Shown here: positions 1-8,131 of the stretch, piece after piece
How the letters are laid out: each line of letters starts with the position of its first letter
How positions within the stretch are numbered: position 1 is the first letter of the stretch
Made by a program: the position numbers and the translations under genes
Notes under the pieces: generated by a model
What the model saw: only the letters and a program-made list of their open reading frames with translations
The model's database searches: none
Told to the model about the DNA's origin: nothing
Virus record (IMG/VR): IMGVR_UViG_3300003937_000219
Span: 1 to 22,106 of that record
Length of the DNA: 22,106 nt
Source of the DNA: a virus
Reading direction: 5' to 3' (one strand)

Positions 1-1
1 A

Positions 2-172
2 AGCGATGCAAAGAAGGACCTAGTTAAAGGTACAGTTGCTGACTTGAAAAAGAAAGTCGGTGGTATTGGTGGTATTATGAAAACTGCGGCAGGTTCATCT
101 GGTTTCTTACCAGCATCCAAACAGTTCGCACAAGACATGATTGAAAAAGCAATCAAGGACGCTGACAAATAA
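2..172 (+). CDS. C-terminal part of an unknown protein (partial)
   Basis: An open frame enters from the left edge of the window and ends at TAA 170-172, giving the last 56 residues of a protein (ends EKAIKDADK). The visible part is rich in Lys, Ala, Asp and Gly, with a glycine-rich stretch (VGGIGGIM) near its middle, and has no membrane segment or motif that I recognise. It is too short for a family call. It sits upstream of the replication block and is followed by a hairpin with a T-run that could end its transcript. Only the reading frame and its stop support this call. Confidence 0.6.
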   Translation, partial: SDAKKDLVKGTVADLKKKVGGIGGIMKTAAGSSGFLPASKQFAQDMIEKAIKDADK

Positions 173-185
173 TCATAAAAACCTA

Positions 186-214
186 TTGACTTTGTAAGTC
201 ACTTATGTTAATAT
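186..214 (+). promoter_or_regulatory. Sigma-70-like promoter P1 upstream of the dsbA-like gene and polymerase
   Basis: TTGACT at 186-191 and TAATAT at 209-214 are separated by 17 bases, with TGT immediately before the -10. The expected start is near 220-222, inside the hairpin at 217-240. It would drive the dsbA-like gene, DNA polymerase and methyltransferase-like gene. Confidence 0.6.
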
Positions 215-216
215 AT

Positions 217-243
217 AAAGAGTGTGTAAAAGCACTCTTTTTT
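217..243 (+). terminator. Stem-loop with T-run: terminator of the upstream gene or 5' hairpin of P1
   Basis: AAAGAGTG at 217-224 pairs perfectly with CACTCTTT at 233-240, leaving an 8-base loop, and T continues to 243. This is the form of an intrinsic terminator for the gene ending at 172. It also lies almost exactly where P1 transcripts should begin, so in those messages it would be a 5' terminal hairpin, either protective or attenuating. Sequence alone cannot choose between these roles. Confidence 0.6.
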
Positions 244-268
244 ATTGTCCAACTTATAGGAGATTTAT

Positions 269-529
269 ATGTCAATTGACGCAATTAACGAAGAAGAAAA
301 AGCAAAACTCATTCAATTAGTGAACGAAGGTTGTTTGGTTCTACAAGAATGTGAAGACCTGAAAGGTGGATTACGTGATACTGTAAGAGCAATTGCTGAA
401 GAAATCGATGTTAAACCATCAGTATTGAACAAAGCAATATCTGTGGCACACAAAGCCAAATTAGCAGAGACTCGTGCCGACTTTGAAGATATGGAAACTA
501 TCCTAGAAACAGTAGGTCGCACTCTTTGA
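269..529 (+). CDS. dsbA: DsbA-like double-stranded DNA-binding protein
   Basis: This 86-residue protein matches in size and layout the T4 DsbA family, a small dsDNA-binding protein implicated in T4 late transcription. The similarity I recall is in the C-terminal half: a helix with R-x-x-V/A-R and EEIDVKPSVLNKAISVAHK, followed by the acidic segment ADFEDMETILETV, comparable to the T4 segment with ELGVDGKMFNRLLALYHK and an acidic tail. The N-terminus is acidic. A ribosome site (TAGGAG) precedes ATG 269. Its stop overlaps the TTG start of the DNA polymerase gene, so the two are probably translationally coupled. Expression is likely from P1. No part is missing for the family's size. The call rests on remembered family features, not an alignment. 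Confidence 0.6.
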   Translation: MSIDAINEEEKAKLIQLVNEGCLVLQECEDLKGGLRDTVRAIAEEIDVKPSVLNKAISVAHKAKLAETRADFEDMETILETVGRTL

Positions 530-3333
530 GTTATGTAGATGCTTTCTACAACAAAGACAAAGACATTGTTCAAGTTGTAGAACGAATTAAAGGTAAACGT
601 GTTTACAGTGATTATCCAGCGTGGCGTACTTTCTATGTGAAAGACCCACGTGGTGACCACACAAGTATTCACGGTGATAAAGTTCGTCAAATCAAATGTA
701 AACGTCTCAAAGACCTCCATAAAGAACGAAAGATAAACGTAGGCAAAACATTTTACGAAAGTGATATGAAGCCTGAAGTTAAGTGTTTGAGTGAGAACTA
801 CAACGGCGTAGAATCACCAAAACTTAATACTGCTTTCTTCGATATTGAGACTGACTTTGATGCGACTAAAGGCTTCGCTGACCCTAGTGACCCGTTTATG
901 GCAATCACAGCCATTACGGTTCATTTACAATGGCTTGACTTACTTGTCACACTCGTAATCCCACCAAAGGGTATGCGTGAGGGCGAAGGCTTAGAAGAGG
1001 CACAACGCATTTGTTCACAATTCGAAAACACAGAACTATACCTAAGTGAAGCAGATATGCTCAATGACTTCTTAGATGTGATTGAAGATGCTGATGTGTT
1101 GACTGGTTGGAACTCTGAAGGTTATGATATTCCATATACTGTTAATCGAATTACTAGAGTACTGAGTAAGTCACATACACGCAAGATGTGTTTGTGGGAT
1201 TTAGTACCTCAGAAACGTAAGATTGTAAAATATGGTAAAGAACAAGAAACATTTGACTTGTTTGGTAGAATTCACCTCGACTACTTAGAACTCTATCGTA
1301 AGTATACTTACCACGAAATGCATTCATATGCACTTGATACGATTGGTGAACATGAAGTAGGTGAACAAAAAGTTGCATATGATGGCACACTCGACCAGTT
1401 ATATAACAATGACTTCTACAAATTCGTAGCCTATAACAGACAAGACGTTGCACTACTTGATAAGATTGATAAGAAACTAAGATTTATCGAATTAGCAAAT
1501 GAGATTGCACACGATAATACAGTGAATATCAAAACAACAATGGGTGCTGTTGCTGTTACTGAACAAGCAATCATTAACGAAGCACACAGACGAGGCATGG
1601 TTGTTCCTGACAGAAAAAGACGTGAATGGTCAGATGATGATGTTGATTTGAGTGATGAAGAATTACATGACTTAGAAATGCAAAAGGCCGCAGGTGCTTT
1701 CGTGGCAGTTCCTAAGAAAGGTTTACAGAAGTGGGTTGCAGGTATTGATATCAACTCTCTTTATCCATCAGTTATTCGTGCAATGAATATGTCGCCAGAA
1801 ACTATCGCTGGACAACTAAGACCAGATTTGACTGAAAAGATGATTGGTGACCGAATTAAAGAAGGCAGAAAAACTGGTGCTAAAACATATGGGTCTTCTC
1901 AAGCATGGGATGAAACGTTTAGTTCAGAAGAGTTTCGTGTTCTAAATGAGAAAGACAAAGCAAGTAGAGTTACGTTAGTACTAGAAGATAGTCCATACGA
2001 AGACATGAAAACAACTCAAACAGTATCTGGTGCAGAAGCATATGACTTGATATTCAATAGCGGATTGAACTGGACTGTGACTGCAAATGGCACTATATTC
2101 AAACAAGACGTACAAGGTATTGTCCCTAGTTTGTTAGAACGTTGGTATGCAGAACGACAAGTGATGCAACAAAGCAAAAAGAAGGCTATTGCAGATGGTG
2201 ATAAAGAACAAATCGCTTACTGGGATAAACGACAGTTAGTTAAAAAGATTAACTTGAACTCTCTGTATGGTGCGTTGTTGAACCAAGGTTGTCGTTTCTA
2301 TGATAAGCGTATTGGTCAGAGTACAACACTTACGGGTCGTTGTATTACTCGACATATGGGTGCGAAAACAAATGAAGTTATCGCAGGTCATTACGACTAT
2401 AAAGGTCCAGCAGTTATATATGGTGATACAGACTCCATTTACTATTCAATGTATCCCGTGTACCAGCAAGAGATTGATGATGGTTCTATAGAGTGGACTA
2501 AAGACAAGGTCTTAGAGTTATATGACGAAGTAGCAAATCAAGTGAATGCTAGTTTTCCAGACTTTATGAAAACGTTCTTTAATGTTCCTAGAAAAGAAGG
2601 CGAGATTATCGTTGCTGGTCGTGAGAACTGTGCCACACAAGGTATCTTTATTAAGAAGAAACGATATGCAATGCTTATCTATGATGATGATGGCGAACGC
2701 CGTGATATAGATGGCAAACCAGGAAAGATTAAAGCGATGGGTCTTGACCTTAAACGTTCTGATACTCCTGGTTATATGCAAGATTTTCTCAGTGAAGTTC
2801 TACTGAAAGTATTGACTGAAGGAACACGTGAAGAAGTCATTAAAATGGTCAAAGAGTTTAAGAAAGAGTTTAGAGCAAAGCCAGGTTGGGAAAAAGGTTC
2901 TCAATCTCGTGTGAACAATTTGACTTCATATAAGAACCGTGTGAATGCCGCTAAGAAGGCAATGGCTAAAGATATGAATGCGGGCGGTGATGCATCTAAG
3001 AAAGACAAAGTACATCTTCCTGGTCACGTGTCAGCCGCATTGAACTGGAATATGTTACGTGAACTTAACCAAGACAAGTATGCAGTAGAGATTGTAGATG
3101 GTATGAAGTGTATCATTTGTAAACTAAAACCAAATACGTTCAAGTTAAAGAGTGTGGCATATCCAATTGATGCTACAAAGATACCACAATGGTTTCAGGA
3201 TTTGCCATTCGACCACGAGTTGATGGAACAAACGATTGTTGATAAGAAGTTAGACAACTTGATTGGTGTTTTGAATTGGGATATGAGTGATGCAAATGCA
3301 TCCGAAACTTTTGACAACTTGTTTGATTTATAA
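526..3333 (+). CDS. 43: Family B DNA polymerase with 3'-5' exonuclease (T4 gp43 type)
   Basis: This 935-residue protein is the phage replicative polymerase. The exonuclease domain starts with FFDIETD (D106, E108) and includes the GWNSEGYDIPY and YNRQDV motifs. The polymerase domain carries motif A DINSLYPS (D408, SLYPS 411-415), motif B KKINLNSLYGALLNQG, motif C YGDTDS (D634, D636), and the KKRYAM motif after it. The C-terminus ends ETFDNLFDL, resembling the clamp-binding tail of T4 gp43. Length is close to T4's 898 residues. The start is TTG at 526, overlapping the previous stop as TTGA; the first in-frame ATG is about 80 residues later and would remove part of the N-terminal domain, so TTG is preferred. 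The clamp that should bind its tail is encoded at 3929. Confidence 0.97.
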   Translation: MSYVDAFYNKDKDIVQVVERIKGKRVYSDYPAWRTFYVKDPRGDHTSIHGDKVRQIKCKRLKDLHKERKINVGKTFYESDMKPEVKCLSENYNGVESPKLNTAFFDIETDFDATKGFADPSDPFMAITAITVHLQWLDLLVTLVIPPKGMREGEGLEEAQRICSQFENTELYLSEADMLNDFLDVIEDADVLTGWNSEGYDIPYTVNRITRVLSKSHTRKMCLWDLVPQKRKIVKYGKEQETFDLFGRIHLDYLELYRKYTYHEMHSYALDTIGEHEVGEQKVAYDGTLDQLYNNDFYKFVAYNRQDVALLDKIDKKLRFIELANEIAHDNTVNIKTTMGAVAVTEQAIINEAHRRGMVVPDRKRREWSDDDVDLSDEELHDLEMQKAAGAFVAVPKKGLQKWVAGIDINSLYPSVIRAMNMSPETIAGQLRPDLTEKMIGDRIKEGRKTGAKTYGSSQAWDETFSSEEFRVLNEKDKASRVTLVLEDSPYEDMKTTQTVSGAEAYDLIFNSGLNWTVTANGTIFKQDVQGIVPSLLERWYAERQVMQQSKKKAIADGDKEQIAYWDKRQLVKKINLNSLYGALLNQGCRFYDKRIGQSTTLTGRCITRHMGAKTNEVIAGHYDYKGPAVIYGDTDSIYYSMYPVYQQEIDDGSIEWTKDKVLELYDEVANQVNASFPDFMKTFFNVPRKEGEIIVAGRENCATQGIFIKKKRYAMLIYDDDGERRDIDGKPGKIKAMGLDLKRSDTPGYMQDFLSEVLLKVLTEGTREEVIKMVKEFKKEFRAKPGWEKGSQSRVNNLTSYKNRVNAAKKAMAKDMNAGGDASKKDKVHLPGHVSAALNWNMLRELNQDKYAVEIVDGMKCIICKLKPNTFKLKSVAYPIDATKIPQWFQDLPFDHELMEQTIVDKKLDNLIGVLNWDMSDANASETFDNLFDL

Positions 3334-3875
3334 TGAGCAATACTTACACAGACTTGATTCAGAGACGGGCGAGAAACAAAGAGTCAGATGAATGTTATAC
3401 ACCATCTGACCAAGTTCAACCACTTCTGAAATACATCGATAAAGATAAAACTTATTATGAAGCGACTAGTGGAACATCTAATCTAATCGTAGATGGCTTT
3501 AACAACAATGGATATAAGATAGTACCAAGTGAGGGTAAAGACTTTTTCGATTGTGAGCCAGATGATGTGTATGATGGAATTATAACTAATCCACCATATA
3601 GTATCAAAGATAAGTTTATAGAACACTGCTATGCCCTAGGTAAACCATTCGCATTGTTATTGCCTGTAACGAGTTTTCAAGGTGGGAAACGAGGTAGAAT
3701 GTTTATAGAGCATGGTATGTCTACACTTGTATATAATAATCGTGTAGACTTTACAGGAAAGGGTAATCCAACATTTGGTAATGCTTGGTTTATGCATGGG
3801 TTTTTACCCCCTAATACGATTTATTGGGTAGATAACCCTAAACAAAGTAAGAAAACCAAGTCAATTATAGGTTGA
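3333..3875 (+). CDS. SAM-dependent DNA N6-adenine methyltransferase-like protein
   Basis: The 180-residue product has the layout of a short class I methyltransferase acting on amino groups of DNA: an N-terminal DECYTPSDQV segment, a degenerate SAM-binding motif (YEATSGTSN, 42-50), and the catalytic NPPY motif at 86-89 preceded by DGIIT. A strand-forming FALLLPV segment follows, as is usual after NPPY. There is no obvious target-recognition domain, so it is smaller than most restriction-associated enzymes. It begins at ATG 3333, sharing one base with the polymerase stop (TAATG), and its own TGA stop lies within the -35 box of the next promoter. It could protect phage DNA or mark it for regulation. 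Motif I is weak, so its activity is inferred. SAM could come from the metK product nearby. Confidence 0.7.
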   Translation: MSNTYTDLIQRRARNKESDECYTPSDQVQPLLKYIDKDKTYYEATSGTSNLIVDGFNNNGYKIVPSEGKDFFDCEPDDVYDGIITNPPYSIKDKFIEHCYALGKPFALLLPVTSFQGGKRGRMFIEHGMSTLVYNNRVDFTGKGNPTFGNAWFMHGFLPPNTIYWVDNPKQSKKTKSIIG

Positions 3876-3901
3876 CAAACGGTAATGGAATATGTTATAA
3901 T
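3872..3901 (+). promoter_or_regulatory. Sigma-70-like promoter P2 of the sliding clamp gene
   Basis: TTGACA at 3872-3877 and TATAAT at 3896-3901 are perfect consensus hexamers with an 18-base spacer ending in TGT. The TGA stop of the methyltransferase-like gene (3873-3875) lies inside the -35 box. An AGGAG ribosome site at 3916-3920 precedes ATG 3929. Confidence 0.85.
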
Positions 3902-3928
3902 TAATGAAATCAATCAGGAGAACTAAAC

Positions 3929-4684
3929 ATGCGTGATATTTTAAAAGATATTGTAAAACATACACACTCACTTGGAATTATCCAAGCGGCTAAAGTGACA
4001 ACAGATGCTGAAGGAACTACAATCGATGCAATGGACGATGACCGTACTGTTGTTTTGCGTGGTAAACTACATTCACCTGTTGCTGAATTCGAAGGTAAGT
4101 TTGGTCTAGGTAGACTAGGCGTACTTAACGGACTACTTAGTTATAGCAGTGAAGACAAAGAAGGCAACATGGTACAATCTGAAGTCAAGGTTGGTACAGA
4201 AACACGTAATGGTGAAGATGTAACTACTGAACTAAACTTCTCAATGCCAGGTGGCTTCGATAGTTCGTATCGTGTAATCGTATCAGAACTAGTAGACGCA
4301 CAAATCAAAACTGCAAGTTTTCGTGGTGCGGCATGGAATGTAGAGATTATGCCTACACAAAAAGCAATCAAAGACCTACAATACTTTGCAGGTATTCTTG
4401 GTGCTTTTGACCCGTTACTTACTGCAAGAACAGTTAACGGCAACTTAGTATTCTTTATTGGTGATAGTTCAACAGATAAAGTAGAACTTCCATTTGCAAG
4501 TAACGTAGAGGGTGAACTAAAGACAGGTTGGTCATTCCCATTGTCAACAGTTCTAACTATTCTTAAACTAAGTGACACAAGCACAATGAACATGAAGATT
4601 TCAGACCAAGGTGCTATGATGATTGCAGTTGATAGTGGGTTGGGTATGTATGAATATATTTTACCAGCAAAAGCAGGTAACTAA
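3929..4684 (+). CDS. 45: DNA polymerase sliding clamp (T4 gp45 type)
   Basis: This 251-residue protein is most likely the processivity clamp that encircles DNA and tethers the polymerase. Support comes from the overall length (T4 gp45 has 228 residues), the alternating beta-strand pattern across the whole chain, the segment FGLGRLGVLNGLLSY that resembles the clamp's F-D-L-x-x-L/F-L-x-x-L turn, the central aromatic hydrophobic segments, and a C-terminal MKISDQGAMMIAVDSG strand pair typical of clamps. It lies directly downstream of the replication genes with its own strong promoter, which suits a protein needed in many copies. Clamp loader genes (gp44/62) are not in this window, unlike the classic T4 order. 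The family identification rests on pattern and context. Confidence 0.85.
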   Translation: MRDILKDIVKHTHSLGIIQAAKVTTDAEGTTIDAMDDDRTVVLRGKLHSPVAEFEGKFGLGRLGVLNGLLSYSSEDKEGNMVQSEVKVGTETRNGEDVTTELNFSMPGGFDSSYRVIVSELVDAQIKTASFRGAAWNVEIMPTQKAIKDLQYFAGILGAFDPLLTARTVNGNLVFFIGDSSTDKVELPFASNVEGELKTGWSFPLSTVLTILKLSDTSTMNMKISDQGAMMIAVDSGLGMYEYILPAKAGN

Positions 4685-4686
4685 AT

Positions 4687-4694
4687 TATAAATA
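4687..4694 (+). promoter_or_regulatory. T4 late-type promoter box upstream of the DUF465-like gene
   Basis: TATAAATA at 4687-4694 matches the T4 late consensus exactly, lies three bases after the clamp stop, and is followed by a ribosome site AGGAG (4714-4718) and ATG 4725. In T4 such boxes are read by the gp55/gp33 complex with the clamp. A chance octamer is possible in AT-rich DNA, but the intergenic position supports it. Confidence 0.55.
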
Positions 4695-4724
4695 CATCAG
4701 AGAGGTCTAATATAGGAGAAGCAA

Positions 4725-4934
4725 ATGACTACACCCGTAAGACCAGACGTTGACGAAAAGAAACGTACACGCCTCATATATTTAAAGAAACAACACAGAG
4801 ACCTAGACAACGGTATAACTACTGCATACAATATGCGTACTGAAGACCTAGTAGTTTCTAAACTTAAGTTGAAGAAGTTGCATCTAAAAGAAGAAATTCT
4901 ACGGCTAGAAGAAGAGTTAGCAGGAAACTTGTGA
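4725..4934 (+). CDS. Small YdcH/DUF465-like coiled-coil protein
   Basis: This 69-residue, highly charged helical protein has the YdcH/DUF465 pattern: YLKKQHRDLDNGI in the first helix, a short linker, and then LVVSKLKLKKLHLKEEILRLEEEL, the L-K-x-x-K-L-x-L-K-x-E-I second helix typical of the family. The family is widespread in bacteria and found in marine T4-like phages, with no firm biochemical role. It starts at ATG 4725 with AGGAG at 4714-4718 and overlaps the apt gene at GTGA (4931-4934). A late-type promoter box lies just upstream. The two-helix hairpin is what I can see; function is unknown. Confidence 0.7.
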   Translation: MTTPVRPDVDEKKRTRLIYLKKQHRDLDNGITTAYNMRTEDLVVSKLKLKKLHLKEEILRLEEELAGNL

Positions 4935-5482
4935 CTATTATAAAACCTACACCAAAAACTATTCAAAATTTGATTAGAGTAATACCAGACCATCCTAGGC
5001 CTGGTGTTCTCTATCAGGATATGGCTAGTATATTTAATGCACCTCAAGGTCTTCAACATGTAATGACTTTGTTTTCAGACTATATTGAAGAAAACAATAT
5101 TCAATTTAACAAAATCATTGGGCTAGATGCTCGTGGTTTTCCTATGGCAGGTGCATTAAGTTCACAAACTGGTATACCATTTTCTATGGCTAGAAAGAAA
5201 GGTAAACTACCAGGTGAAACTATCTTTACACAATATGAACTAGAATATGGAACTGATGAATTACATCTACAGAAAGGTGCAATACAAAGAGGTGACAAAG
5301 TTCTGGTCATAGATGATGTTATTGCAACTGGTGGGACACTAGGTGCTGTGATTACATTAACTGATAGATTTGGTGCTGATATTAGTAGTATACTAAGTAT
5401 AATGGAACTAGAGTTTTTAGGTGGTGGTGCTAAGTTACGAGACGAAGGCTACGATGTATACTCTATACTCCAAGAACAATAA
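4931..5482 (+). CDS. apt: Adenine phosphoribosyltransferase
   Basis: This 183-residue enzyme would convert adenine and PRPP to AMP and pyrophosphate, a purine salvage step in the cytoplasm. Family hallmarks are the N-terminal IPDHPRPGVLYQDM (18-31) with the proline-glycine-aspartate segment of APRTs, IIGLDARGF (62-70) forming part of the substrate loop, the RKKGKLPGET loop (88-97), and the PRPP-binding VLVIDDVIATGGT (124-136). Length equals that of bacterial APRTs. GTG at 4931 is the likely start because it overlaps the previous gene's stop and the first residues align with the family N-terminus. It is cotranscribed with metK. Adenine arises from breakdown of SAM-derived nucleosides, so the pairing with metK is suggestive. 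Confidence 0.95.
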   Translation: MTIIKPTPKTIQNLIRVIPDHPRPGVLYQDMASIFNAPQGLQHVMTLFSDYIEENNIQFNKIIGLDARGFPMAGALSSQTGIPFSMARKKGKLPGETIFTQYELEYGTDELHLQKGAIQRGDKVLVIDDVIATGGTLGAVITLTDRFGADISSILSIMELEFLGGGAKLRDEGYDVYSILQEQ

Positions 5483-5497
5483 CATAAAAGGGTTTAA

Positions 5498-6580
5498 ATG
5501 AACAACTATATTTTTACAAGCGAAAGTGTAAGCGATGGACATCCAGATAAAGTTTCTGACCAGATTAGTGATGCATTAGTTGATGCAGGACTAAAGAATG
5601 GCGATGAAACTACTCGTGTTGCTATCGAAACACTTGTAACCACTAACCACGTAACGGTAGCGGGTGAAGTAAAGAACTTTAACGTAGATAATGTAAAAGA
5701 TATTATACGAGATAAAGTTAAAGAAATTGGCTATGAACAAGAAGGATTTCATTGGGATAATTTAAATATCTATAATGAAATACATTCACAATCAGGTGAT
5801 ATTGGATTAGGTACTGATGACTTTGGTGCAGGTGACCAAGGCATTATGTTTGGCTATGCAACTAATGAAAACGATGCAATGCTACCAGCACCAATTTACT
5901 ATTCACATGAAATTCTAAAGAAACTAAAAGAACTTAGATTAGATGGATATGATTTCTTACTTCCAGATGCTAAGTCTCAAGTAAGTATTCAGTATGTTGG
6001 TGGTCGTGTTCAACGAGCAGACCAAATTGTAGTAAGTACACAACATAAACAGGGCTTTATGCATAGTCTTAAAGCACCAGTGAAAGAAGCAGTCAATAGT
6101 GTAATGGGAGATTTAATAGATGACAATACTAAATGGCATATCAATCCTACAGGCAATTTTGTCATTGGTGGTCCTGATGGTGATACAGGACTCACCGGGC
6201 GTAAGATTATCGTTGATACTTATGGTGGCTATGCTCCCCATGGTGGTGGTGCTTTTAGTGGAAAAGACCCCACAAAAGTCGACCGAAGTGCCGCCTATAT
6301 GGCACGGTGGTTAGCAAAGAATGTTGTAGCAGACAATATGGCAGATTGGTGTCAAATTCAATTGTCATATGCTATTGGTGTAAAAGAACCAACAAGTATC
6401 TATATAGATAGTAATGGACACAACAGAACTATTCAAAAGTTTATCGAAGAAAACATTGACCTAACACCAAAGGGTATCATTGATAGATTTGATTTATTCA
6501 AGTTTTATGGTTATAGTGAAAACTGTATCTACGGACACTTTGGCAACAAAGATGTACCATGGGAAAAGATTGGATGGTAA
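5498..6580 (+). CDS. metK: S-adenosylmethionine synthetase
   Basis: This 360-residue enzyme makes S-adenosylmethionine from ATP and methionine. It shows the N-terminal ESVSDGHPDKVSDQISD (9-25) with the ATP-binding histidine and aspartates, the GAGDQGIMFGY loop (110-120), and the phosphate-binding GGGAFSGKDPTKVDRSAAY (249-267). It is somewhat shorter than the roughly 384-residue bacterial enzyme, but all three domain motifs are present and it reads through without breaks. A ribosome site (AAAGGG) precedes ATG 5498, fifteen bases after apt. Phage SAM synthesis could feed the methyltransferase-like protein at 3333 or other methylations. Some T4-like and larger phages take the opposite route and destroy SAM, which makes a complete synthetase notable. 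Confidence 0.96.
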   Translation: MNNYIFTSESVSDGHPDKVSDQISDALVDAGLKNGDETTRVAIETLVTTNHVTVAGEVKNFNVDNVKDIIRDKVKEIGYEQEGFHWDNLNIYNEIHSQSGDIGLGTDDFGAGDQGIMFGYATNENDAMLPAPIYYSHEILKKLKELRLDGYDFLLPDAKSQVSIQYVGGRVQRADQIVVSTQHKQGFMHSLKAPVKEAVNSVMGDLIDDNTKWHINPTGNFVIGGPDGDTGLTGRKIIVDTYGGYAPHGGGAFSGKDPTKVDRSAAYMARWLAKNVVADNMADWCQIQLSYAIGVKEPTSIYIDSNGHNRTIQKFIEENIDLTPKGIIDRFDLFKFYGYSENCIYGHFGNKDVPWEKIGW

Positions 6581-6601
6581 CAATTGAAAAGGAGAAATAT
6601 T

Positions 6602-7069
6602 ATGGCAAAGACACTTAATCCAAATTCATGGTTTGGCACGCCAGAAGAAAAAGAACGAGCGATTGCTAGGCGCATCACCGATGAAAAAGAACAAGCAATT
6701 GCACTAGAAGAAATCAATTTCAAGTATGGTCATACAGACCAACATACTTACGACAAGAACATGGCTACACATAAAGGTGAACAGTATGTTCGAGTTATTG
6801 GTATGGAATTAGACAAAGATAAACCAGGACAAGGTTTCTTTGAGTTAGATTTCAACGACCAATTCGTAGAATATCTTGCACAGAATGGCTATGAAGGTTT
6901 AGAACAAGAACAAATCGTTGATAATTGGTTCAATGATTTATGTAAGAACATTGTACTAAATGATTTAGAAGACGAAGAAGGCATTAGAAGAAGCGTAATG
7001 TCTGATAGCAAAGATGGACTAATCATTAGTAAAGTCAAAACTGACAAGGATACTTCAGAATATTATTAA
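6602..7069 (+). CDS. Conserved-looking phage protein of unknown function
   Basis: The product has 155 residues, starting MAKTLNPNSWFGTPEEK. I chose ATG 6602 over the upstream in-frame TTG 6584 because a strong AAAAGGAG (6587-6594) sits 7 bases before this ATG and would otherwise lie inside the coding sequence. The protein is acidic and soluble, with no signal peptide or membrane segment. The C-terminal half is helical and acidic (NDLEDEEGIRRSVMSDSKDG). I recognise no domain. It follows metK by 21 bases and is followed by promoter P3. Confidence 0.75.
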   Translation: MAKTLNPNSWFGTPEEKERAIARRITDEKEQAIALEEINFKYGHTDQHTYDKNMATHKGEQYVRVIGMELDKDKPGQGFFELDFNDQFVEYLAQNGYEGLEQEQIVDNWFNDLCKNIVLNDLEDEEGIRRSVMSDSKDGLIISKVKTDKDTSEYY

Positions 7070-7071
7070 AC

Positions 7072-7100
7072 TTGACCATTTTAACAAGTTGTGTTATAAT
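7072..7100 (+). promoter_or_regulatory. Sigma-70-like promoter P3 of the RNase H and accessory operon
   Basis: TTGACC at 7072-7077 and TATAAT at 7095-7100 have a 17-base spacer ending in GTGT. The upstream AAAC extends the shared -35 pattern. A GAGG ribosome site (7124-7127) precedes ATG 7133. It could drive the whole run to 11663, since no terminator is visible inside it. Confidence 0.8.
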
Positions 7101-7132
7101 AGTAGTAACTTTAATACAGTAGTGAGGAATAC

Positions 7133-8131
7133 ATGAGTACCTATATCTTAGTTGATTCGTTTAATATGTATCACAGAGCCAAACACGTAGCAATGCGTGG
7201 TGCTAATATTGATATGAAAATCGGTATGGCATACCACATTATGCTTAGTAGTGTAAAACTATGTTATAACAAATTCAATGCAGACCATGCCGTGTTCTGC
7301 CTAGAAGGTCGCAGTTGGCGTAAAGACTTCTATGAGCCATATAAGAAGAATAGAAAAGTTGCTCAAATGGCTAAGAGTGTTAGAGAGCAAGAAGAAGACC
7401 AAATCATGTTCGATGCCTATGCAGACATGGTAGAGTTTTTAGATACAAAAACTAATGTAACTATGTTACGAAATCCAGAAGCAGAAGCAGACGATATGAT
7501 TGCTTTGTTTATTGAGGCGCATCCAAATGATAATCATATTATCGTATCAAGCGATAGTGATTACTTTCAACTTATCACTGACAATGTAACTATGTATGAT
7601 GGTGTACAAAATCGTATCATTACTAAAGATGGTTTCTTTAAAGATGATAAGAATATGACCCCTATCAAAGAGAAGAAGACTGGTGAGATTAAAGAGAAAG
7701 TAGACCCGAAGTGGGCATTGTTTGAGAAATGTGTCCGTGGCGATACATCAGATAATATCTTTTCAGCATATCCTGGCTGTCGTAAGAAAGGTACCAAGAA
7801 CAAGATTGGTATGTTAGAAGCATTCGCAGATAAAGATGCTGGTGGTTTCAACTGGAATAACTTTATGTTACAACGCTGGACTGACCATAATGGTGAAGAA
7901 CATACTGTCCGTGAAGACTATGAACGCAATGTTAAACTAGTAGACTTAACGGCTCAACCACATGAACTTAAAGTAAAGTTTATTGAAACTATTGCAGAGA
8001 ATAGTATTCCTAAGACTAATGCTGGTGTTGGTATGAACTTCTTAAAGTTCTGTGGCATACATGATTTACAAAATCTTGCTAAGTCACCTGACGAACTTGC
8101 TAAAATACTTAACAATCCGTATCCGTCTTAA
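7133..8131 (+). CDS. rnh: RNase H / 5'-3' flap exonuclease (T4 rnh type)
   Basis: This 332-residue protein belongs to the 5'-3' exonuclease/FEN family that removes RNA primers in lagging-strand synthesis. Metal-binding acidic residues are visible: D8 in VDSFNMYHRA, the cluster NPEAEADDMIA (E116, E118, D120, D121) and SSDSDYFQL (D141, D143). The WRKDFYEPYKKNRK segment (62-74) matches the basic arch of the T4 enzyme, which has WRRDFAYYYKKNRG. A later aspartate-rich KCVRGDTSDNIF is the helix-hairpin-helix entry with the second metal site. It is slightly longer than T4 RNase H (305), with a lysine-rich insert near 180-195. Its stop shares a base with the next start (TAATG). Confidence 0.92.
   Translation: MSTYILVDSFNMYHRAKHVAMRGANIDMKIGMAYHIMLSSVKLCYNKFNADHAVFCLEGRSWRKDFYEPYKKNRKVAQMAKSVREQEEDQIMFDAYADMVEFLDTKTNVTMLRNPEAEADDMIALFIEAHPNDNHIIVSSDSDYFQLITDNVTMYDGVQNRIITKDGFFKDDKNMTPIKEKKTGEIKEKVDPKWALFEKCVRGDTSDNIFSAYPGCRKKGTKNKIGMLEAFADKDAGGFNWNNFMLQRWTDHNGEEHTVREDYERNVKLVDLTAQPHELKVKFIETIAENSIPKTNAGVGMNFLKFCGIHDLQNLAKSPDELAKILNNPYPS

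Noticed and set aside
313-720. A 135-residue minus-strand frame across the dsbA/polymerase junction, and other long minus-strand frames
   Set aside because: They lie opposite well-supported genes, lack ribosome sites and show low-complexity composition from reverse-reading AT-rich codons.
6584-6601. TTG 6584 as start of the 155-residue protein
   Set aside because: A strong AAAAGGAG site lies between this TTG and ATG 6602 at good spacing for the ATG.
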